A stretch of 47,506 nucleotides of DNA from Planctomycetota bacterium (GCA_003670925.1 QWQG01000092.1:1-47506); one strand, 5' to 3'; numbered from the stretch's first letter, positions 9,467 to 18,269 are shown. The notes: generated by a model from the sequence alone, not told the origin. Program-made: numbers and translations.

Positions 9467-9880
9467 ATTGAACGTCAGGTGCGACCAGCGTTTCCGCAAC
9501 CGCGTTGGTCCCCCTTGGTTCAAATCGGCATTGAAGTACAGGTTTTAGCCTACCGTGTTGATTTCACAAGGCCAAGGCCTGTACTTCAATGTGTTATAGG
9601 TGTCACAACCGGAGTCACCTGTTCCGGGTCAGGCAGAAGATCGGGATTCCGACCGTCAACCCACCAAAAAATACATTCAACAGCCTTGCCTTTCGGCAAT
9701 TCTTGCATTTGAAGACCGTCAAGCGTCGAAAATGAGCTATGTTTGGTCGCTCGGAGACCGTCGCGTCTTCGAAGGCCATCGGGATTTAGCTATGCGGACC
9801 GCTGCTCCTCGTTGGATCAGCATAAGAAAATCAGGTCAGGCAGCAATCATTCAAGACGAAAGATTGACCAAGGACTGGAC
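9467..9880. other. Intergenic stretch before csrA
   Basis: No convincing coding sequence. It holds the long hairpin at 9529-9591 and a short hairpin TTGCC-TTTC-GGCAA at 9686-9699. An upstream extension of the csrA frame to 9743 has unlike composition and is not needed for the protein. Confidence 0.6.
9529..9591. repeat. Long inverted repeat (hairpin) after the Gfo/Idh/MocA gene
   Basis: Arms CATTGAAGTACAGG (9529-9542) and CCTGTACTTCAATG (9578-9591) are perfect reverse complements over 14 bp. Pairing can continue inward through a GCC/GGC core with U-G wobbles, to about 22 bp in total. There is no T-tract on either side, so a simple intrinsic terminator is not clear. It could be a mobile hairpin element or an mRNA 3'-end structure. 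Confidence 0.75.
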
Positions 9881-10069
9881 ATGTTAGTACTCAGCCGGAA
9901 GAAAGACGAGAAAATTGTAATTGGCGATTCGATCACCCTGATGGTGATTGAAATTCGCGGCGATAAAGTCCGACTTGGGATCGAGGCTCCACGTGATGTC
10001 TCAGTTCATCGCGAAGAAGTCTACGAAGCGATTAAACGCGAAAACGCGGCCGAGAAAAGTCCCGAATAA
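9881..10069 (+). CDS. csrA: Carbon storage regulator CsrA
   Basis: 62 residues, the normal CsrA length. It starts with the family N-terminus [12 protein letters not shown] and contains [13 protein letters not shown] and [10 protein letters not shown]. CsrA is a homodimeric RNA-binding protein that recognises GGA motifs in mRNA leaders and alters translation or stability. AAGGA lies six bases before the ATG. The frame is open from 9743, but the preceding residues are not family-like. No fliW or flagellar gene is nearby, so the usual antagonist is not seen here. It converges with trmB. Confidence 0.95.
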   Translation: MLVLSRKKDEKIVIGDSITLMVIEIRGDKVRLGIEAPRDVSVHREEVYEAIKRENAAEKSPE

Positions 10070-10077
10070 CGCAAACG

Positions 10078-10103
10078 CGGTGACCATGCACGCACCGTCA
10101 CCG
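10078..10103. terminator. Hairpin between convergent csrA and trmB
   Basis: CGGTGAC (10078-10084) and GTCACCG (10097-10103) form a 7-bp stem with a 12-base loop, nine bases after the csrA stop. It has no T-run, so terminator function is a guess based on position. Confidence 0.35.
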
Positions 10104-10151
10104 GCATGTGAGTTGTTCATGTTGGGTTCATGCGTCTTGATCGCTGATGGG

Positions 10152-10775
10152 TCAGCGTCGCTGCCATAATCCACGGTAAATCGGCAACCCCAGCTTGCGT
10201 TTCTTGCGTTCGAAGCTGGTGTGGTAATCCATGTCGCTCGCGGCTTCGCGTTCCGCAGGCGTCGGGCATCTGGTGAAATCTGGGTGATGGTCCAGTAGAC
10301 CCTGTGACATTTGGAAGTAATCAGCTACGTCCGTCCAGTGATGGACCAAGCCTTCCGGCCGCAAAATTCGCGCCAACATCACTGTAAATTCGTCGTTGAA
10401 CAAACGACGCTTGTGATGGCGTTTCTTCCACCAAGGGTCGGGGAAATAGACGTGCGCGGCCTGCACAGATCCCGGGAAAATTCTTTCTGTCAGCAACGCT
10501 TTGCAGTCACCACCAATCACCCTCGCGTTGGGGAGATTTTGTTTCATCAGACGCGTCGCCGTGCGTCTGCCCTCATGGTAATCAATTTCGAGGCCGACAA
10601 AATTAACTTGTGGCGTCGTCAAAGCTGCGTTGAACAGAAAGAGACCGCGGCCACAACCGATATCGAGTTCAACGGGCTGATCGTTGCCAAAAAATTCGGA
10701 CCATTTGAGTGACGAACCAACGTCCTCAATGGTTTGAAACCAAGGCTTCATCGGCTTGATCGAGGCGATAGGCAT
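10152..10775 (-). CDS. trmB: tRNA (guanine-N7-)-methyltransferase
   Basis: 207 residues. The SAM-binding motif is [12 protein letters not shown] at about residues 37-48, followed by FVGLEID and the TrmB signature [16 protein letters not shown]. The enzyme methylates G46 in the variable loop of tRNA using S-adenosylmethionine. The ATG at 10775 is preceded by only 23 bp after the FabZ-like gene on the same strand, so the two are probably co-transcribed. Confidence 0.94.
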   Translation of the reverse strand: MPIASIKPMKPWFQTIEDVGSSLKWSEFFGNDQPVELDIGCGRGLFLFNAALTTPQVNFVGLEIDYHEGRRTATRLMKQNLPNARVIGGDCKALLTERIFPGSVQAAHVYFPDPWWKKRHHKRRLFNDEFTVMLARILRPEGLVHHWTDVADYFQMSQGLLDHHPDFTRCPTPAEREAASDMDYHTSFERKKRKLGLPIYRGLWQRR

Positions 10776-10798
10776 GTGTCAGGCTTTATTTAACCGGC

Positions 10799-11287
10799 TC
10801 AAGCTTTGTTAACCGTGACACCCAACATCTGTCCTTCAAACATCAATTCACCATTGACCCAGCCTTGAAAATTGAACTGTGCCAAGCGGCGCGCCATCAC
10901 ACGCGTCACTTTAGCGATAAGATCAAGCCGTGTGCCTGGATAAATTGGTTTACGAAAACGGACATCGTCCATTCCCCCGAAGCCCAGATAATCGCCGCCG
11001 ATCAGATCATACTTCCGCGCATAGAAGCCTCCTAACTGGGCAGCCGCTTCGCATTGCACAACGCCGGGCATCAAAGGAAAACCGGGCATGTGTCCGCGCG
11101 CCCAGAACTCATTGTCGGACAATTGCTTGTATCCGACGATCAGATGCTGTGTTTTATCCACGTGAACGATCGCTGAAAGCTGTTCCATTTCAAACCGCTG
11201 TGGGTTGATTTCCCGAATCTGCTCGAGCGTGAACAAGGGTTTGCCGAAATTCAGCGATTTCAAATCACAGATCGGTTCTGACGCCAT
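10799..11287 (-). CDS. FabZ/FabA-like 3-hydroxyacyl-ACP dehydratase (hotdog fold)
   Basis: About 162 residues from the ATG at 11287. Family blocks seen are FWARGHMPGFPLMPGVVQCEAAAQL, with the catalytic-type His in GHMPGFP and the acidic residue in QCEAAAQL, then GMDDVRFRKPIYPGTRL. Family members dehydrate 3-hydroxyacyl-ACP in fatty-acid synthesis. The frame stays open to a TTG at 11413, but the ATG at 11287 has a GGAGAG about 10-15 bases upstream and gives the expected family length; another ATG is at 11317. Several FabZ-like paralogues are usual in Planctomycetes, so the exact pathway is uncertain. Confidence 0.87.
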   Translation of the reverse strand: MASEPICDLKSLNFGKPLFTLEQIREINPQRFEMEQLSAIVHVDKTQHLIVGYKQLSDNEFWARGHMPGFPLMPGVVQCEAAAQLGGFYARKYDLIGGDYLGFGGMDDVRFRKPIYPGTRLDLIAKVTRVMARRLAQFNFQGWVNGELMFEGQMLGVTVNKA

Positions 11288-12036
11288 TGACGATTCTCTC
11301 TCCACGACGAACGGCATCGCCGCTGTGTCTTCAAGGAATTTCACTTCTGCTGTTTTTGGGATCTCATTCGTGGAGAACCCTACCGGGATTTGTGTCACAG
11401 TGGCGAATTGCAATGCGAATGGTCAAGTCTCGCAAGTCCATAACGGTGCCAGACAGGACATTTTTTCAGTTCAAGGCATTTTTTTCCTCGAAGGAGGTAT
11501 GAACCTTTGCTCAATTCCCAAAAATGCCGTTTTAGCAGGGCCCTTCAACCCATCACGGGCGTAGGCACGTGGCTCGTCACTCTGTGGGCACAATTCAACC
11601 TAGCGCTCTGTTAAGACAACGAATTTGGGGTTGAATCGTGAGGCGGGACCAAGCGGAACGACGCTCCACGTGCTTCGACTCGCCCCAATTTAGGTGTTGA
11701 CGAGGCACGAGTATTGGATTCACCCGCAACCCACGTTGAGATTGTGGGGCCTTCATGCAGTGAAAAATCGCCTCGAACTCATTAGTAAGGGACGCACAAG
11801 ACGCTTTGGATTGTTGTGGAAACCGACTTGGTGAAAACTGATGAGTTATTCCAAAAGAATGGGAAAAGAATGTATCACAGTGCCCGTCACAGTGTCGTAA
11901 TCGTCCCCGTATCGTAACCATTACAGGAACCGCAGCGGTCGTTGATTGAGTCTGCAGATCACATGTGTAAGCTAATCCCACCTTAACGCAACGAACCGCG
12001 AGCATCTCGTGACATCGCAAAAATTATTCGGCATCA
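11288..12036. other. Divergent intergenic region without a supported gene
   Basis: About 750 bp between the FabZ-like gene and the DUF2132 gene. Open frames here look unlike proteins. It contains an 8-bp inverted repeat ATTCAACC / GGTTGAAT near 11590-11626 and a perfect Shine-Dalgarno-like AAGGAGGT directly abutting an ATG at 11499. I see no clear promoter or RNA gene. Confidence 0.5.
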
Positions 12037-12297
12037 ATGCATATGGTTCGACGGCGTCCACTGAATCCACTGAACGGCATTACGCTGGAAATGATGCTCG
12101 AGCAACTAGTCGCACATATGGGTTGGGAAGCGATGGGAGTGGAAGTTCCGATTCGTTGCTTCAGTCACGAACCCAGTGTGCGGTCGAGCCTTAAGTTTCT
12201 GAGGAAAACACCGTGGGCTCGAACCAAGGTGGAATGGCTTTATCGCAATCGTCAGAAAAAGATGAACTTGCCACTTGAGGACGCAACCGACGGTTGA
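12037..12297 (+). CDS. DUF2132 (VF530-like) small protein
   Basis: 86 residues. It matches the VF530/DUF2132 pattern: PLNGITLEMMLEQLV, MGWEAMG, IPIRCF-type segment VPIRCFSHEPSVRSSLKFL and RKTPWARTKVEWLY. The family has a known small alpha-helical fold but no settled function; DNA binding has been suggested. Start is the ATG at 12037; a second ATG is at 12043. It stands alone, with a hairpin about 90 bp downstream. Confidence 0.85.
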   Translation: MHMVRRRPLNPLNGITLEMMLEQLVAHMGWEAMGVEVPIRCFSHEPSVRSSLKFLRKTPWARTKVEWLYRNRQKKMNLPLEDATDG

Positions 12298-12383
12298 TGA
12301 GGGGGCGTGAACCAGATCCGTTGTCGCTGGCAAATATGAAACCCATTGCGATCTCTGCTTTGTTTTGCGGCCATGCCCGAACC

Positions 12384-12402
12384 CCGCGTTTCAAAAACGC
12401 GG
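12384..12402. terminator. Hairpin downstream of the DUF2132 gene
   Basis: CCGCGTTT (12384-12391), loop CAA, AAACGCGG (12395-12402): a perfect 8-bp stem. It is followed by CGAATTTA rather than a clean T-run. Position supports transcription termination. Confidence 0.45.
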
Positions 12403-12590
12403 CGAATTTATGGCTGGTCGCCTGCCGTGAATCACGATTTCTGTGAAATCAGTGGCTGATTCTTGACGAATCGAGCGGCACGCATCATTCTGACTGGACT
12501 TCACCTGAAAATATGAGACTGTCAGATCACACTACGTAGGGCCTCACGAAACTTGGCTCACCGCAGGTTATTTCATGCAGGAGATCGACA

Positions 12591-13046
12591 TTGTCGGACA
12601 GCACTGTTCAGCCGCTCCCTCTTGATGCTAATCGACCATGCAAACCGGCCATCTCTGACGTGGGCAAGCAGTCAGATTCGCACGTTGTGCTGGGATTTCG
12701 GCTGCAGGATCGCCGCATTATGGTCGTTTTAATGTCCGGCCTTTTATTCTGGTTGACGCTTGAATGGCTGGTTGTTGCCACGCGCCGTCCGGATCCCTTG
12801 TCGGTTCAGCGGGGTTCAGCGTTTTTGGAAAAATTTCGGCTCAATGTGAACGAAGCGACTTGGGTGGACTGGATGCAACTGGACGATATTGGCCCTGCGC
12901 TGGCTCAGCGGATTGTCACAGATCGCAGTCTGAATGGCCGGTTTTCTTCGATCGAAGACGTTGCCCGAGTTCCCGGAATCGGGCCAGCAACTCTCGACCG
13001 CATCCGCCCGTGGCTTACAATGGGCCATGATGCACAAAAACCCTGA
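12591..13046 (+). CDS. Membrane-anchored helix-hairpin-helix (ComEA-like) protein
   Basis: 151 residues. One hydrophobic helix lies at about residues 44-61 (VVLMSGLLFWLTLEWLVV). The C-terminus carries two helix-hairpin-helix motifs, LDDIGPALAQRIV and VARVPGIGPATLDRI, as in ComEA and other DNA-binding HhH proteins. The start is a TTG preceded by AGGAGA at good spacing, so the non-ATG start is credible. Its 3' end overlaps the start of the ABC exporter by about 20 bases, suggesting coupling. ComEA binds incoming DNA in competent bacteria, but no other competence gene is visible here, so DNA uptake is only a possibility. Confidence 0.8.
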   Translation: MSDSTVQPLPLDANRPCKPAISDVGKQSDSHVVLGFRLQDRRIMVVLMSGLLFWLTLEWLVVATRRPDPLSVQRGSAFLEKFRLNVNEATWVDWMQLDDIGPALAQRIVTDRSLNGRFSSIEDVARVPGIGPATLDRIRPWLTMGHDAQKP

Positions 13047-15048
13047 TCCGCAAAAATCAACAGACAGCCCCCAGCAATCGCAGAGCTTGCAACAGACAAG
13101 GGGTAGCCGGCAGCGCTTTAATGCTTACCGCAACAAGGTGCAGCAAAAGCAACTTCCGAAAGGCAGTATTCATTCCACTGGTGACTCGCGCGCGGCAAAG
13201 GATCGCGTTCGTTCGTCATGGCAGCTGGTCCTGCGGTTTTTCGGATTGCTGAGGCCTTATCGCCGCCCTGTGTTTTTTGCCCTGCTGACCGTGACCGTTT
13301 CCACTGTCCTCGGACTATTGCCTCCAGCGGGAACAAAGTTCGTAATTGACTTTGCCTTGGATGGCAAACCACTGCCAACTTGGTTTAGCCGGTTGTTTCC
13401 ATCTCTGACGACACCAACTCGCATTTTGGCGGCGGCCGTGATGGTCGTCGTGATCGTGTCGCTCCTGAAGATTGTAATCCATATTCAGGGGCGCTGGTAC
13501 GCAACAAAAATCTCCAAGCAGATCCAACTTGCCGTTCGTCGCCGGGTCTTTGATCACGCGGTCAGACTTCCGTTGCATCGCGTTCACGAATTGCGATCCG
13601 GTGGCGTGGCATCTGTCCTGCGCGAAGATGGCGGTAGTGTGGGTGAACTTGTTTTCGGGATGCTCTACAACCCGTGGCGTGCCGTAATTCAATTACTGGG
13701 AAGTTTGGCCGTGTTGGCATGGGTAGATTGGACGCTGCTCTTGGGCGCCCTAGTTTTACTGCCGACCGTGTTTATCACGCACCGCGCGTGGATCAATAGT
13801 ATTCGTCCGCAGTTTCGCGCTATTCGTAAGCAACGTGAATCCATCGATGCGGGGGCGGCGGAGACATTTGCCGGAATGCGGATTGTCCGTGCGTTCAGTA
13901 GGCAAAAGCGTGAAGCCGTGCGCTTCTCCGAAGAAAACAATCTCATGGCTCGCCAAGAACTGTATGCGTGGTGGTGGATGCGGGTCGTGGAGATGGTTTG
14001 GGAAACATTGATCCCGATCGCCAGTGCCGGCCTGTTGTTCTACGGCGGCTCGCGCGTCATCAGCGGACATATGTCGCTTGGTGACCTGATGATGTTTCTC
14101 GTCTATCTCCTGATGCTGTTGGAACCACTGGCCGCGTTGGCATCGAGTGCGACTCAGTTTCAAAATAGTCTCAGCGGACTGGACCGCATTCTCGATCTGC
14201 TCGAAGAACCTCGTGAAATGGAATCGACACCGGACAGCATTCGTGCAGATCGGAGCAGCATTCACGGAGACATGACGATCGAAGACGTCACGTTTCTTTA
14301 TCCCGGAACACAAACGGCCGCACTCCACGAGATGCGTCTGAGCGTTAAGGCCGGCCAGACCGTTGCTCTGGTTGGTCCAAGTGGTGCTGGAAAAACGACA
14401 CTCTGCAATCTGGTGGCACGGTTCTATGATCCAACACAAGGGCGGGTCACCCTAGATGGTCGCGATCTGAGAGACTACGACGTGGAATCCTTCCGCGCCC
14501 TGTTAGGTGTGGTCGAGCAGGATGTGTTTCTCTTCGACGGCACGATCGCGCAGAACATCGCGTATTCGTGCAAGCAGGCCACATCCTCCGAGATTCGTGG
14601 GGCTGCAGAAGTTGCCAATGCGCTCGAGTTCATTGATCGGCTACCGGACGGCATGAACTCCCTGATCGGCGAGCGTGGCGTTCGTCTGAGCGGTGGGCAA
14701 CGCCAGCGACTGGCTATCGCGCGGGCCGTACTGGCGGATCCGAGGGTGCTGATTCTGGATGAGGCCACCAGTAACCTCGATACCGAAAGTGAGCAACTCA
14801 TTCAGCAAAGCTTGGGACGGCTGATGAAAGGTCGCACAAGTTTCGTGATTGCGCATCGCCTGAGCACGATTGCTGGCGCGGATCTGATTGTGGTGATTGA
14901 AAACGGGCGAATTCTACAGACTGGAACGCATCACGAACTGATGGAACTTGGCGGCAAGTATCGCATGATGGTCGAACAGCAGGTGAAAATGACGCTTGGA
15001 AGCGTCAAACCCATGCCGTCTCGTTCCGGCTCGCTGCATCACGGGTAA
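13027..15048 (+). CDS. ABC transporter, fused permease-ATPase (MsbA/exporter type)
   Basis: About 673 residues from the ATG at 13027. A polar tail of about 55 residues precedes a six-helix ABC type-1 membrane domain (about 60-350). The ATPase domain has Walker A GPSGAGKTT near 449, signature LSGGQRQR near 553 and Walker B VLILDEATS near 574, all intact. Half-transporters of this type export lipids, peptides or drugs as homodimers; the substrate cannot be read. The frame extends upstream to 12934, but that part only overlaps the HhH gene. No partner subunit is adjacent. Confidence 0.93.
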   Translation: MMHKNPDPQKSTDSPQQSQSLQQTRGSRQRFNAYRNKVQQKQLPKGSIHSTGDSRAAKDRVRSSWQLVLRFFGLLRPYRRPVFFALLTVTVSTVLGLLPPAGTKFVIDFALDGKPLPTWFSRLFPSLTTPTRILAAAVMVVVIVSLLKIVIHIQGRWYATKISKQIQLAVRRRVFDHAVRLPLHRVHELRSGGVASVLREDGGSVGELVFGMLYNPWRAVIQLLGSLAVLAWVDWTLLLGALVLLPTVFITHRAWINSIRPQFRAIRKQRESIDAGAAETFAGMRIVRAFSRQKREAVRFSEENNLMARQELYAWWWMRVVEMVWETLIPIASAGLLFYGGSRVISGHMSLGDLMMFLVYLLMLLEPLAALASSATQFQNSLSGLDRILDLLEEPREMESTPDSIRADRSSIHGDMTIEDVTFLYPGTQTAALHEMRLSVKAGQTVALVGPSGAGKTTLCNLVARFYDPTQGRVTLDGRDLRDYDVESFRALLGVVEQDVFLFDGTIAQNIAYSCKQATSSEIRGAAEVANALEFIDRLPDGMNSLIGERGVRLSGGQRQRLAIARAVLADPRVLILDEATSNLDTESEQLIQQSLGRLMKGRTSFVIAHRLSTIAGADLIVVIENGRILQTGTHHELMELGGKYRMMVEQQVKMTLGSVKPMPSRSGSLHHG

Positions 15049-15127
15049 TTCTAGTACCTCGGCGCGCGGTAGAAATGAATTTACCGTCGCTGAATTCGCA
15101 TGGATTCAGACCGTCCGTGGCAAGCAC

Positions 15128-15159
15128 TGAATTCTTGCGAATCAGGCGACACGCTACTT
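15128..15159 (-). repeat. Dispersed repeat, partial copy B
   Basis: On the minus strand this reads AAGTAGCGTGTCGCCTGATT followed by CGCAAGAATTCA. It is nearly identical to the first third of the copy at 46779-46872 and related to the copy at 23824-23918. The rest of the element has diverged or is absent here. Confidence 0.7.
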
Positions 15160-15342
15160 GTGCCTGCGCGGGCCTGCCTAGGAATCGTTCAATTCTTTGT
15201 AGCTTCTGCAATCAGACGAATCCCCCCAGTACCCAAACTGCATCGTCGCCATCGGCAGTGTTTTATGTGTCTCGTTGGTTAGTTGTCATTTTGAGTACAG
15301 GCCGTGTCACGATGAAGGCGCGGTCATCGACTTAGGTTGAGC

Positions 15343-15429
15343 ATGTCGGCAGACTTTGCTGCTGTAGAGTTGAGCCAGAAACGAAGTCTGCTCAGGATTT
15401 ACAGCTTTGCCGAAGAAATCTGCCGACAT
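15343..15429. repeat. Nested, mutually exclusive inverted repeats
   Basis: ATGTCGGCAGA (15343-15353) pairs with TCTGCCGACAT (15419-15429). The overlapping GCAGACTT (15349-15356) can instead pair with AAGTCTGC (15384-15391). Two alternative hairpins are therefore possible in a transcript. Confidence 0.55.
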
Positions 15430-15680
15430 TGACGATTGCTTGGCACGAAGGATGCCAGTAGGACTTAGATCAACATCAGTCGGACATCCCGAACGCGATA
15501 CAAGGCTTAAGAAATTATCGTTCTTGAACATATGATTCAGGACGAGGCCCCACGCGAAAGGTTGTTGCTGGCGGATGCTGACGCGGACCTCAATGAGGTT
15601 CAGACAATTCTGAGAATTGCGAGAACCTTGATTTGTTTCAGAACATCCCCCTGCTGACATGCCCATGAAAGGAATTGATC

Positions 15681-15884
15681 ATGTCGATCAACAATCTCCA
15701 GCTCGAACAGCAACTCCTTGATTCCGATGCTGGCCGCGCTGTTTATGATGCACTTATCCAAGCCAACATTGATCTGCGATGTGTCACGCTTGAACTGGTG
15801 AAAGACATGCTCAATGCCGAATACCGCCATCGCCACCGCATGGGTTGGCCCAATAGTCAAGGTTGCCTTGCGGCGCGAGTCTGA
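15681..15884 (+). CDS. Possible small protein of unknown function
   Basis: 67 residues, beginning MSINNLQLEQQLLDSD. The ATG at 15681 has AAAGGA seven bases upstream. The first 50 residues look like amphipathic helices (LEQQLLD, AVYDALIQAN, LELVKDML), while the end is less protein-like. No family recognised. A 7-bp hairpin follows at 15918-15938. The opposite strand is also open over 107 codons, so this call is tentative. Confidence 0.35.
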   Translation: MSINNLQLEQQLLDSDAGRAVYDALIQANIDLRCVTLELVKDMLNAEYRHRHRMGWPNSQGCLAARV

Positions 15885-15917
15885 GTTCACGGCGGAGCCC
15901 TTCCACTCCCACCTTGG

Positions 15918-15938
15918 CCTCACATTGTTGGTGTGAGG
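15918..15938. terminator. Hairpin before the kinase-fold gene 3' end
   Basis: CCTCACA (15918-15924) and TGTGAGG (15932-15938) form a 7-bp stem with a 7-base loop, 13 bp beyond the minus-strand stop at 15951. No T-run on either side; termination is inferred from position between converging genes. Confidence 0.4.
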
Positions 15939-15950
15939 TAAGCAGTCAGG

Positions 15951-18269
15951 TCATTTTAGTTGTGGCAATCTTGCGACAACAATTCCCGGCATCAGCGTGG
16001 TAAGCTTCGGGCCTTCGAAATCGACGAGGGATGAATTGATCCAAGGAGATGTCGAGTCTGCCAATGTGATATCAGATGCGACTGCGGCCGACGAGGTTTC
16101 ATCAAAAATCAGATCTGCCAGCAGCACACCAGCGTTTTTTAACTGAGTTTCAGGCAGACTTACGGGCTGTCTCAATGCTTTGTCGATGTAGACTGCCGTC
16201 GTAACAGTCGGTGGCACCACTGCTGGAATGCCGGTTTCACCACCGTGGACCTGCACCCGCATCACCTCAGGTCGCCATGCTGCCGGAGGCTGCAAACGTA
16301 CAATCGCCATTTGCGGTGAGAACACAGATTCTGTGACTGTCAGATTGAGATTCAAGCGAGCAATACCACCACTATGCACGATGGCATCTACCACGCTGAA
16401 TCCAAATCGTTGCGTGACATTCGTGCAGAACATATCCCATAAATCGGAGTCACCTTTGCGGAATTCACATAGGATGCCACTGCCGCGATTTGCGAGCAGC
16501 ACGTTGTCCAGTTCGCAACGTCGCGGAGGATGATTGAAGGACGCCGCATAGCCGCCGCCGGCAAACACGCTGTTCCGAATCATCACACTGCCCTCTGTTC
16601 CCGACAACTGATGCCATGCGAGCCCCACGAAATTGTCGTCGATTGCTGGCGACTGGATTACACATCCGTCGATCGTCAATGCACCACATTGGACTGCAAG
16701 CAGATGCGACGTGACCGGCTGGTTGGGAATTTCAGCAGCGACTGCATTCGATTGTTGGGACACCCTGATCCCATGCAGTTCCAGCGTGCGGGCCTGCAAC
16801 ACCCATTGCTGACCGACCGGCACGACAATATCCGCGGGCGGTGACGCATCACTTTCAATTCGCAGAGCGCCGGGGAATTCACGGCGTTCCGCTAGATACG
16901 TCGTGCCAGATTTCAGCTGAATCACGCCGTTGGCATCCACTGGAGGTAGCGAGATTGGCCCAGAAATGCTGGGAATATAACCTTTCTTCCGAATTTCTGT
17001 TGTCTCGTTGCCCATCGAATTAGAGCTAGATGCCAGCCGCAATGTTTGCGGCAGGATGCCGTTTCGGGCGGCGAGGAATACGAGCATTCCCAGCACGGAA
17101 ACTGCAGCCGTCGGCCATCGCCACGATAAATTGTTGCGACCTAGCCGCACGCGTGGTCGCACGCGATTGCGGATAGCATGATCGGGCATCCGTCGCGCCA
17201 ACGCGCGGCTCTGGTTCAGGCTGTTTCCAGACGCGGCTTTCCATACCTTCAGAACTTCCGTACTGCTACCGGGACGGAGTTCCGGTGAGCGGCGAGTCAT
17301 TGACTGAATCAACCGCGACATCCATTCCGGACAATCAGGTACCAGATCTCGGACATCGACGAGATCGTGATCTTTCTGATGCATCAATCGTGTGACGGGA
17401 TCGGCACTCAGCACAATCGGGCGACTTGTGAGTAGCTGCCAGAGCAAGCAGCCTAAGGCATAAAGTTCACTGCGGGCGTCGGCCGCGCGGCCTGTGCCGA
17501 CTTGCTCCGGAGCAATACCATCACTGTCTCGCAGCGTCAGTTGATCAGTGAGTGCAAACGCGGGCTGGCCAAGTCGTCGTGAGAACGGATCAACGAGATG
17601 AATGCCTCCTCGGCTGTCAAGTCGCACGTTACGCAAGACAAGATCCCCATGCAGCAATCGAACGGATTCAAGCCAAGTCAGTGCGCAAAGAAGTTCACGG
17701 CCAACTTCTGCGACCACCTCCCATGGCAATCGCCCACCCCGAATTAGCAATTCTTCCATCGACCAGCCATGGACAAATTTCGACACAAAAAAATGAGCGG
17801 ACGTCGTCGTCCCTGAGTGATCCGAATCGTGATTCTGTGCTGAGGCACACACCGCGATTTCCTGAGGCACCGTCAACGCTGCTGGAATCGTACTACGGAG
17901 ACGATCAATTGCTGCCAGTAATTCTTCGATGCATTGTTCCTGTGATGCGTTCATGCCAGTTGTCACTTGACGTAAGACAAACTGCTGACTCGGCTTTTCA
18001 TCAATGGCCAGATAGGTTGATCGACCGAGAGCTCGTTGACGCTGAAATCGTCCCACAACGACAGCATGCACGGTGTCGGTCTGAAGCTGATCAGCCTGCC
18101 ATGCGGTCAGACATCTTTGCTGGACGAGTGCATCCAGCCAGACAGAATCAAAGTCCGGCAAATCATGGCAGAGTCGCCTGACGTGAGGCTCACAATTCAG
18201 TAATTCTGCCTTGGTGCAGAGGTTTTGCTGCGTGAGGATTTTCGTGAGTCGATCTGAAGGTTTCCGCAT
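15951..18269 (-). CDS. Ser/Thr kinase-fold membrane protein with beta-helix extracytoplasmic domain (atypical or pseudokinase)
   Basis: About 772 residues. A kinase-fold domain occupies roughly residues 70-330. It keeps HGDLVLRN in place of HRDxxxxN, an APE-like IAPEQ and SELYALGCLLW. However, the DFG position reads DPF, the glycine-rich loop is not recognisable, and the VAIK lysine position reads VLRQV. A transmembrane helix follows near 381-405 (AAVSVLGMLVFLAARNG). The remaining 360 residues look like a secreted right-handed beta-helix (LELHGIRVSQQ, LTIDGCVIQS, MIRNSVFAGGG). Kinases with sensor-like outer domains are common in Planctomycetes; whether this one phosphorylates is doubtful. An ATG at 18269 is chosen over a TTG at 18284. 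Confidence 0.82.
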   Translation of the reverse strand: MRKPSDRLTKILTQQNLCTKAELLNCEPHVRRLCHDLPDFDSVWLDALVQQRCLTAWQADQLQTDTVHAVVVGRFQRQRALGRSTYLAIDEKPSQQFVLRQVTTGMNASQEQCIEELLAAIDRLRSTIPAALTVPQEIAVCASAQNHDSDHSGTTTSAHFFVSKFVHGWSMEELLIRGGRLPWEVVAEVGRELLCALTWLESVRLLHGDLVLRNVRLDSRGGIHLVDPFSRRLGQPAFALTDQLTLRDSDGIAPEQVGTGRAADARSELYALGCLLWQLLTSRPIVLSADPVTRLMHQKDHDLVDVRDLVPDCPEWMSRLIQSMTRRSPELRPGSSTEVLKVWKAASGNSLNQSRALARRMPDHAIRNRVRPRVRLGRNNLSWRWPTAAVSVLGMLVFLAARNGILPQTLRLASSSNSMGNETTEIRKKGYIPSISGPISLPPVDANGVIQLKSGTTYLAERREFPGALRIESDASPPADIVVPVGQQWVLQARTLELHGIRVSQQSNAVAAEIPNQPVTSHLLAVQCGALTIDGCVIQSPAIDDNFVGLAWHQLSGTEGSVMIRNSVFAGGGYAASFNHPPRRCELDNVLLANRGSGILCEFRKGDSDLWDMFCTNVTQRFGFSVVDAIVHSGGIARLNLNLTVTESVFSPQMAIVRLQPPAAWRPEVMRVQVHGGETGIPAVVPPTVTTAVYIDKALRQPVSLPETQLKNAGVLLADLIFDETSSAAVASDITLADSTSPWINSSLVDFEGPKLTTLMPGIVVARLPQLK

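Larger units (their letters stand above)
15049..15680. other. Gene-poor stretch with a repeat copy and nested inverted repeats
   Basis: No convincing long gene. It contains a partial copy of the dispersed repeat (15128-15159) and competing inverted repeats (15343-15429). Open frames on both strands lack recognisable motifs. It may be the remains of an older insertion. Confidence 0.5.

Noticed and set aside
9518-9528. GGTTCAAATC resembling a tRNA T-loop
   Set aside because: No pairing T-stem and no acceptor or anticodon arms could be built around it.
11499-11564. ATG directly after a perfect AAGGAGGT, reading a 21-residue peptide
   Set aside because: Spacing of zero between the Shine-Dalgarno sequence and the ATG is not functional, and the peptide has no visible relatives or following gene.
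11595-12020. 141-codon minus-strand frame
   Set aside because: Composition is unlike protein and no ribosome-binding site or family feature is present.
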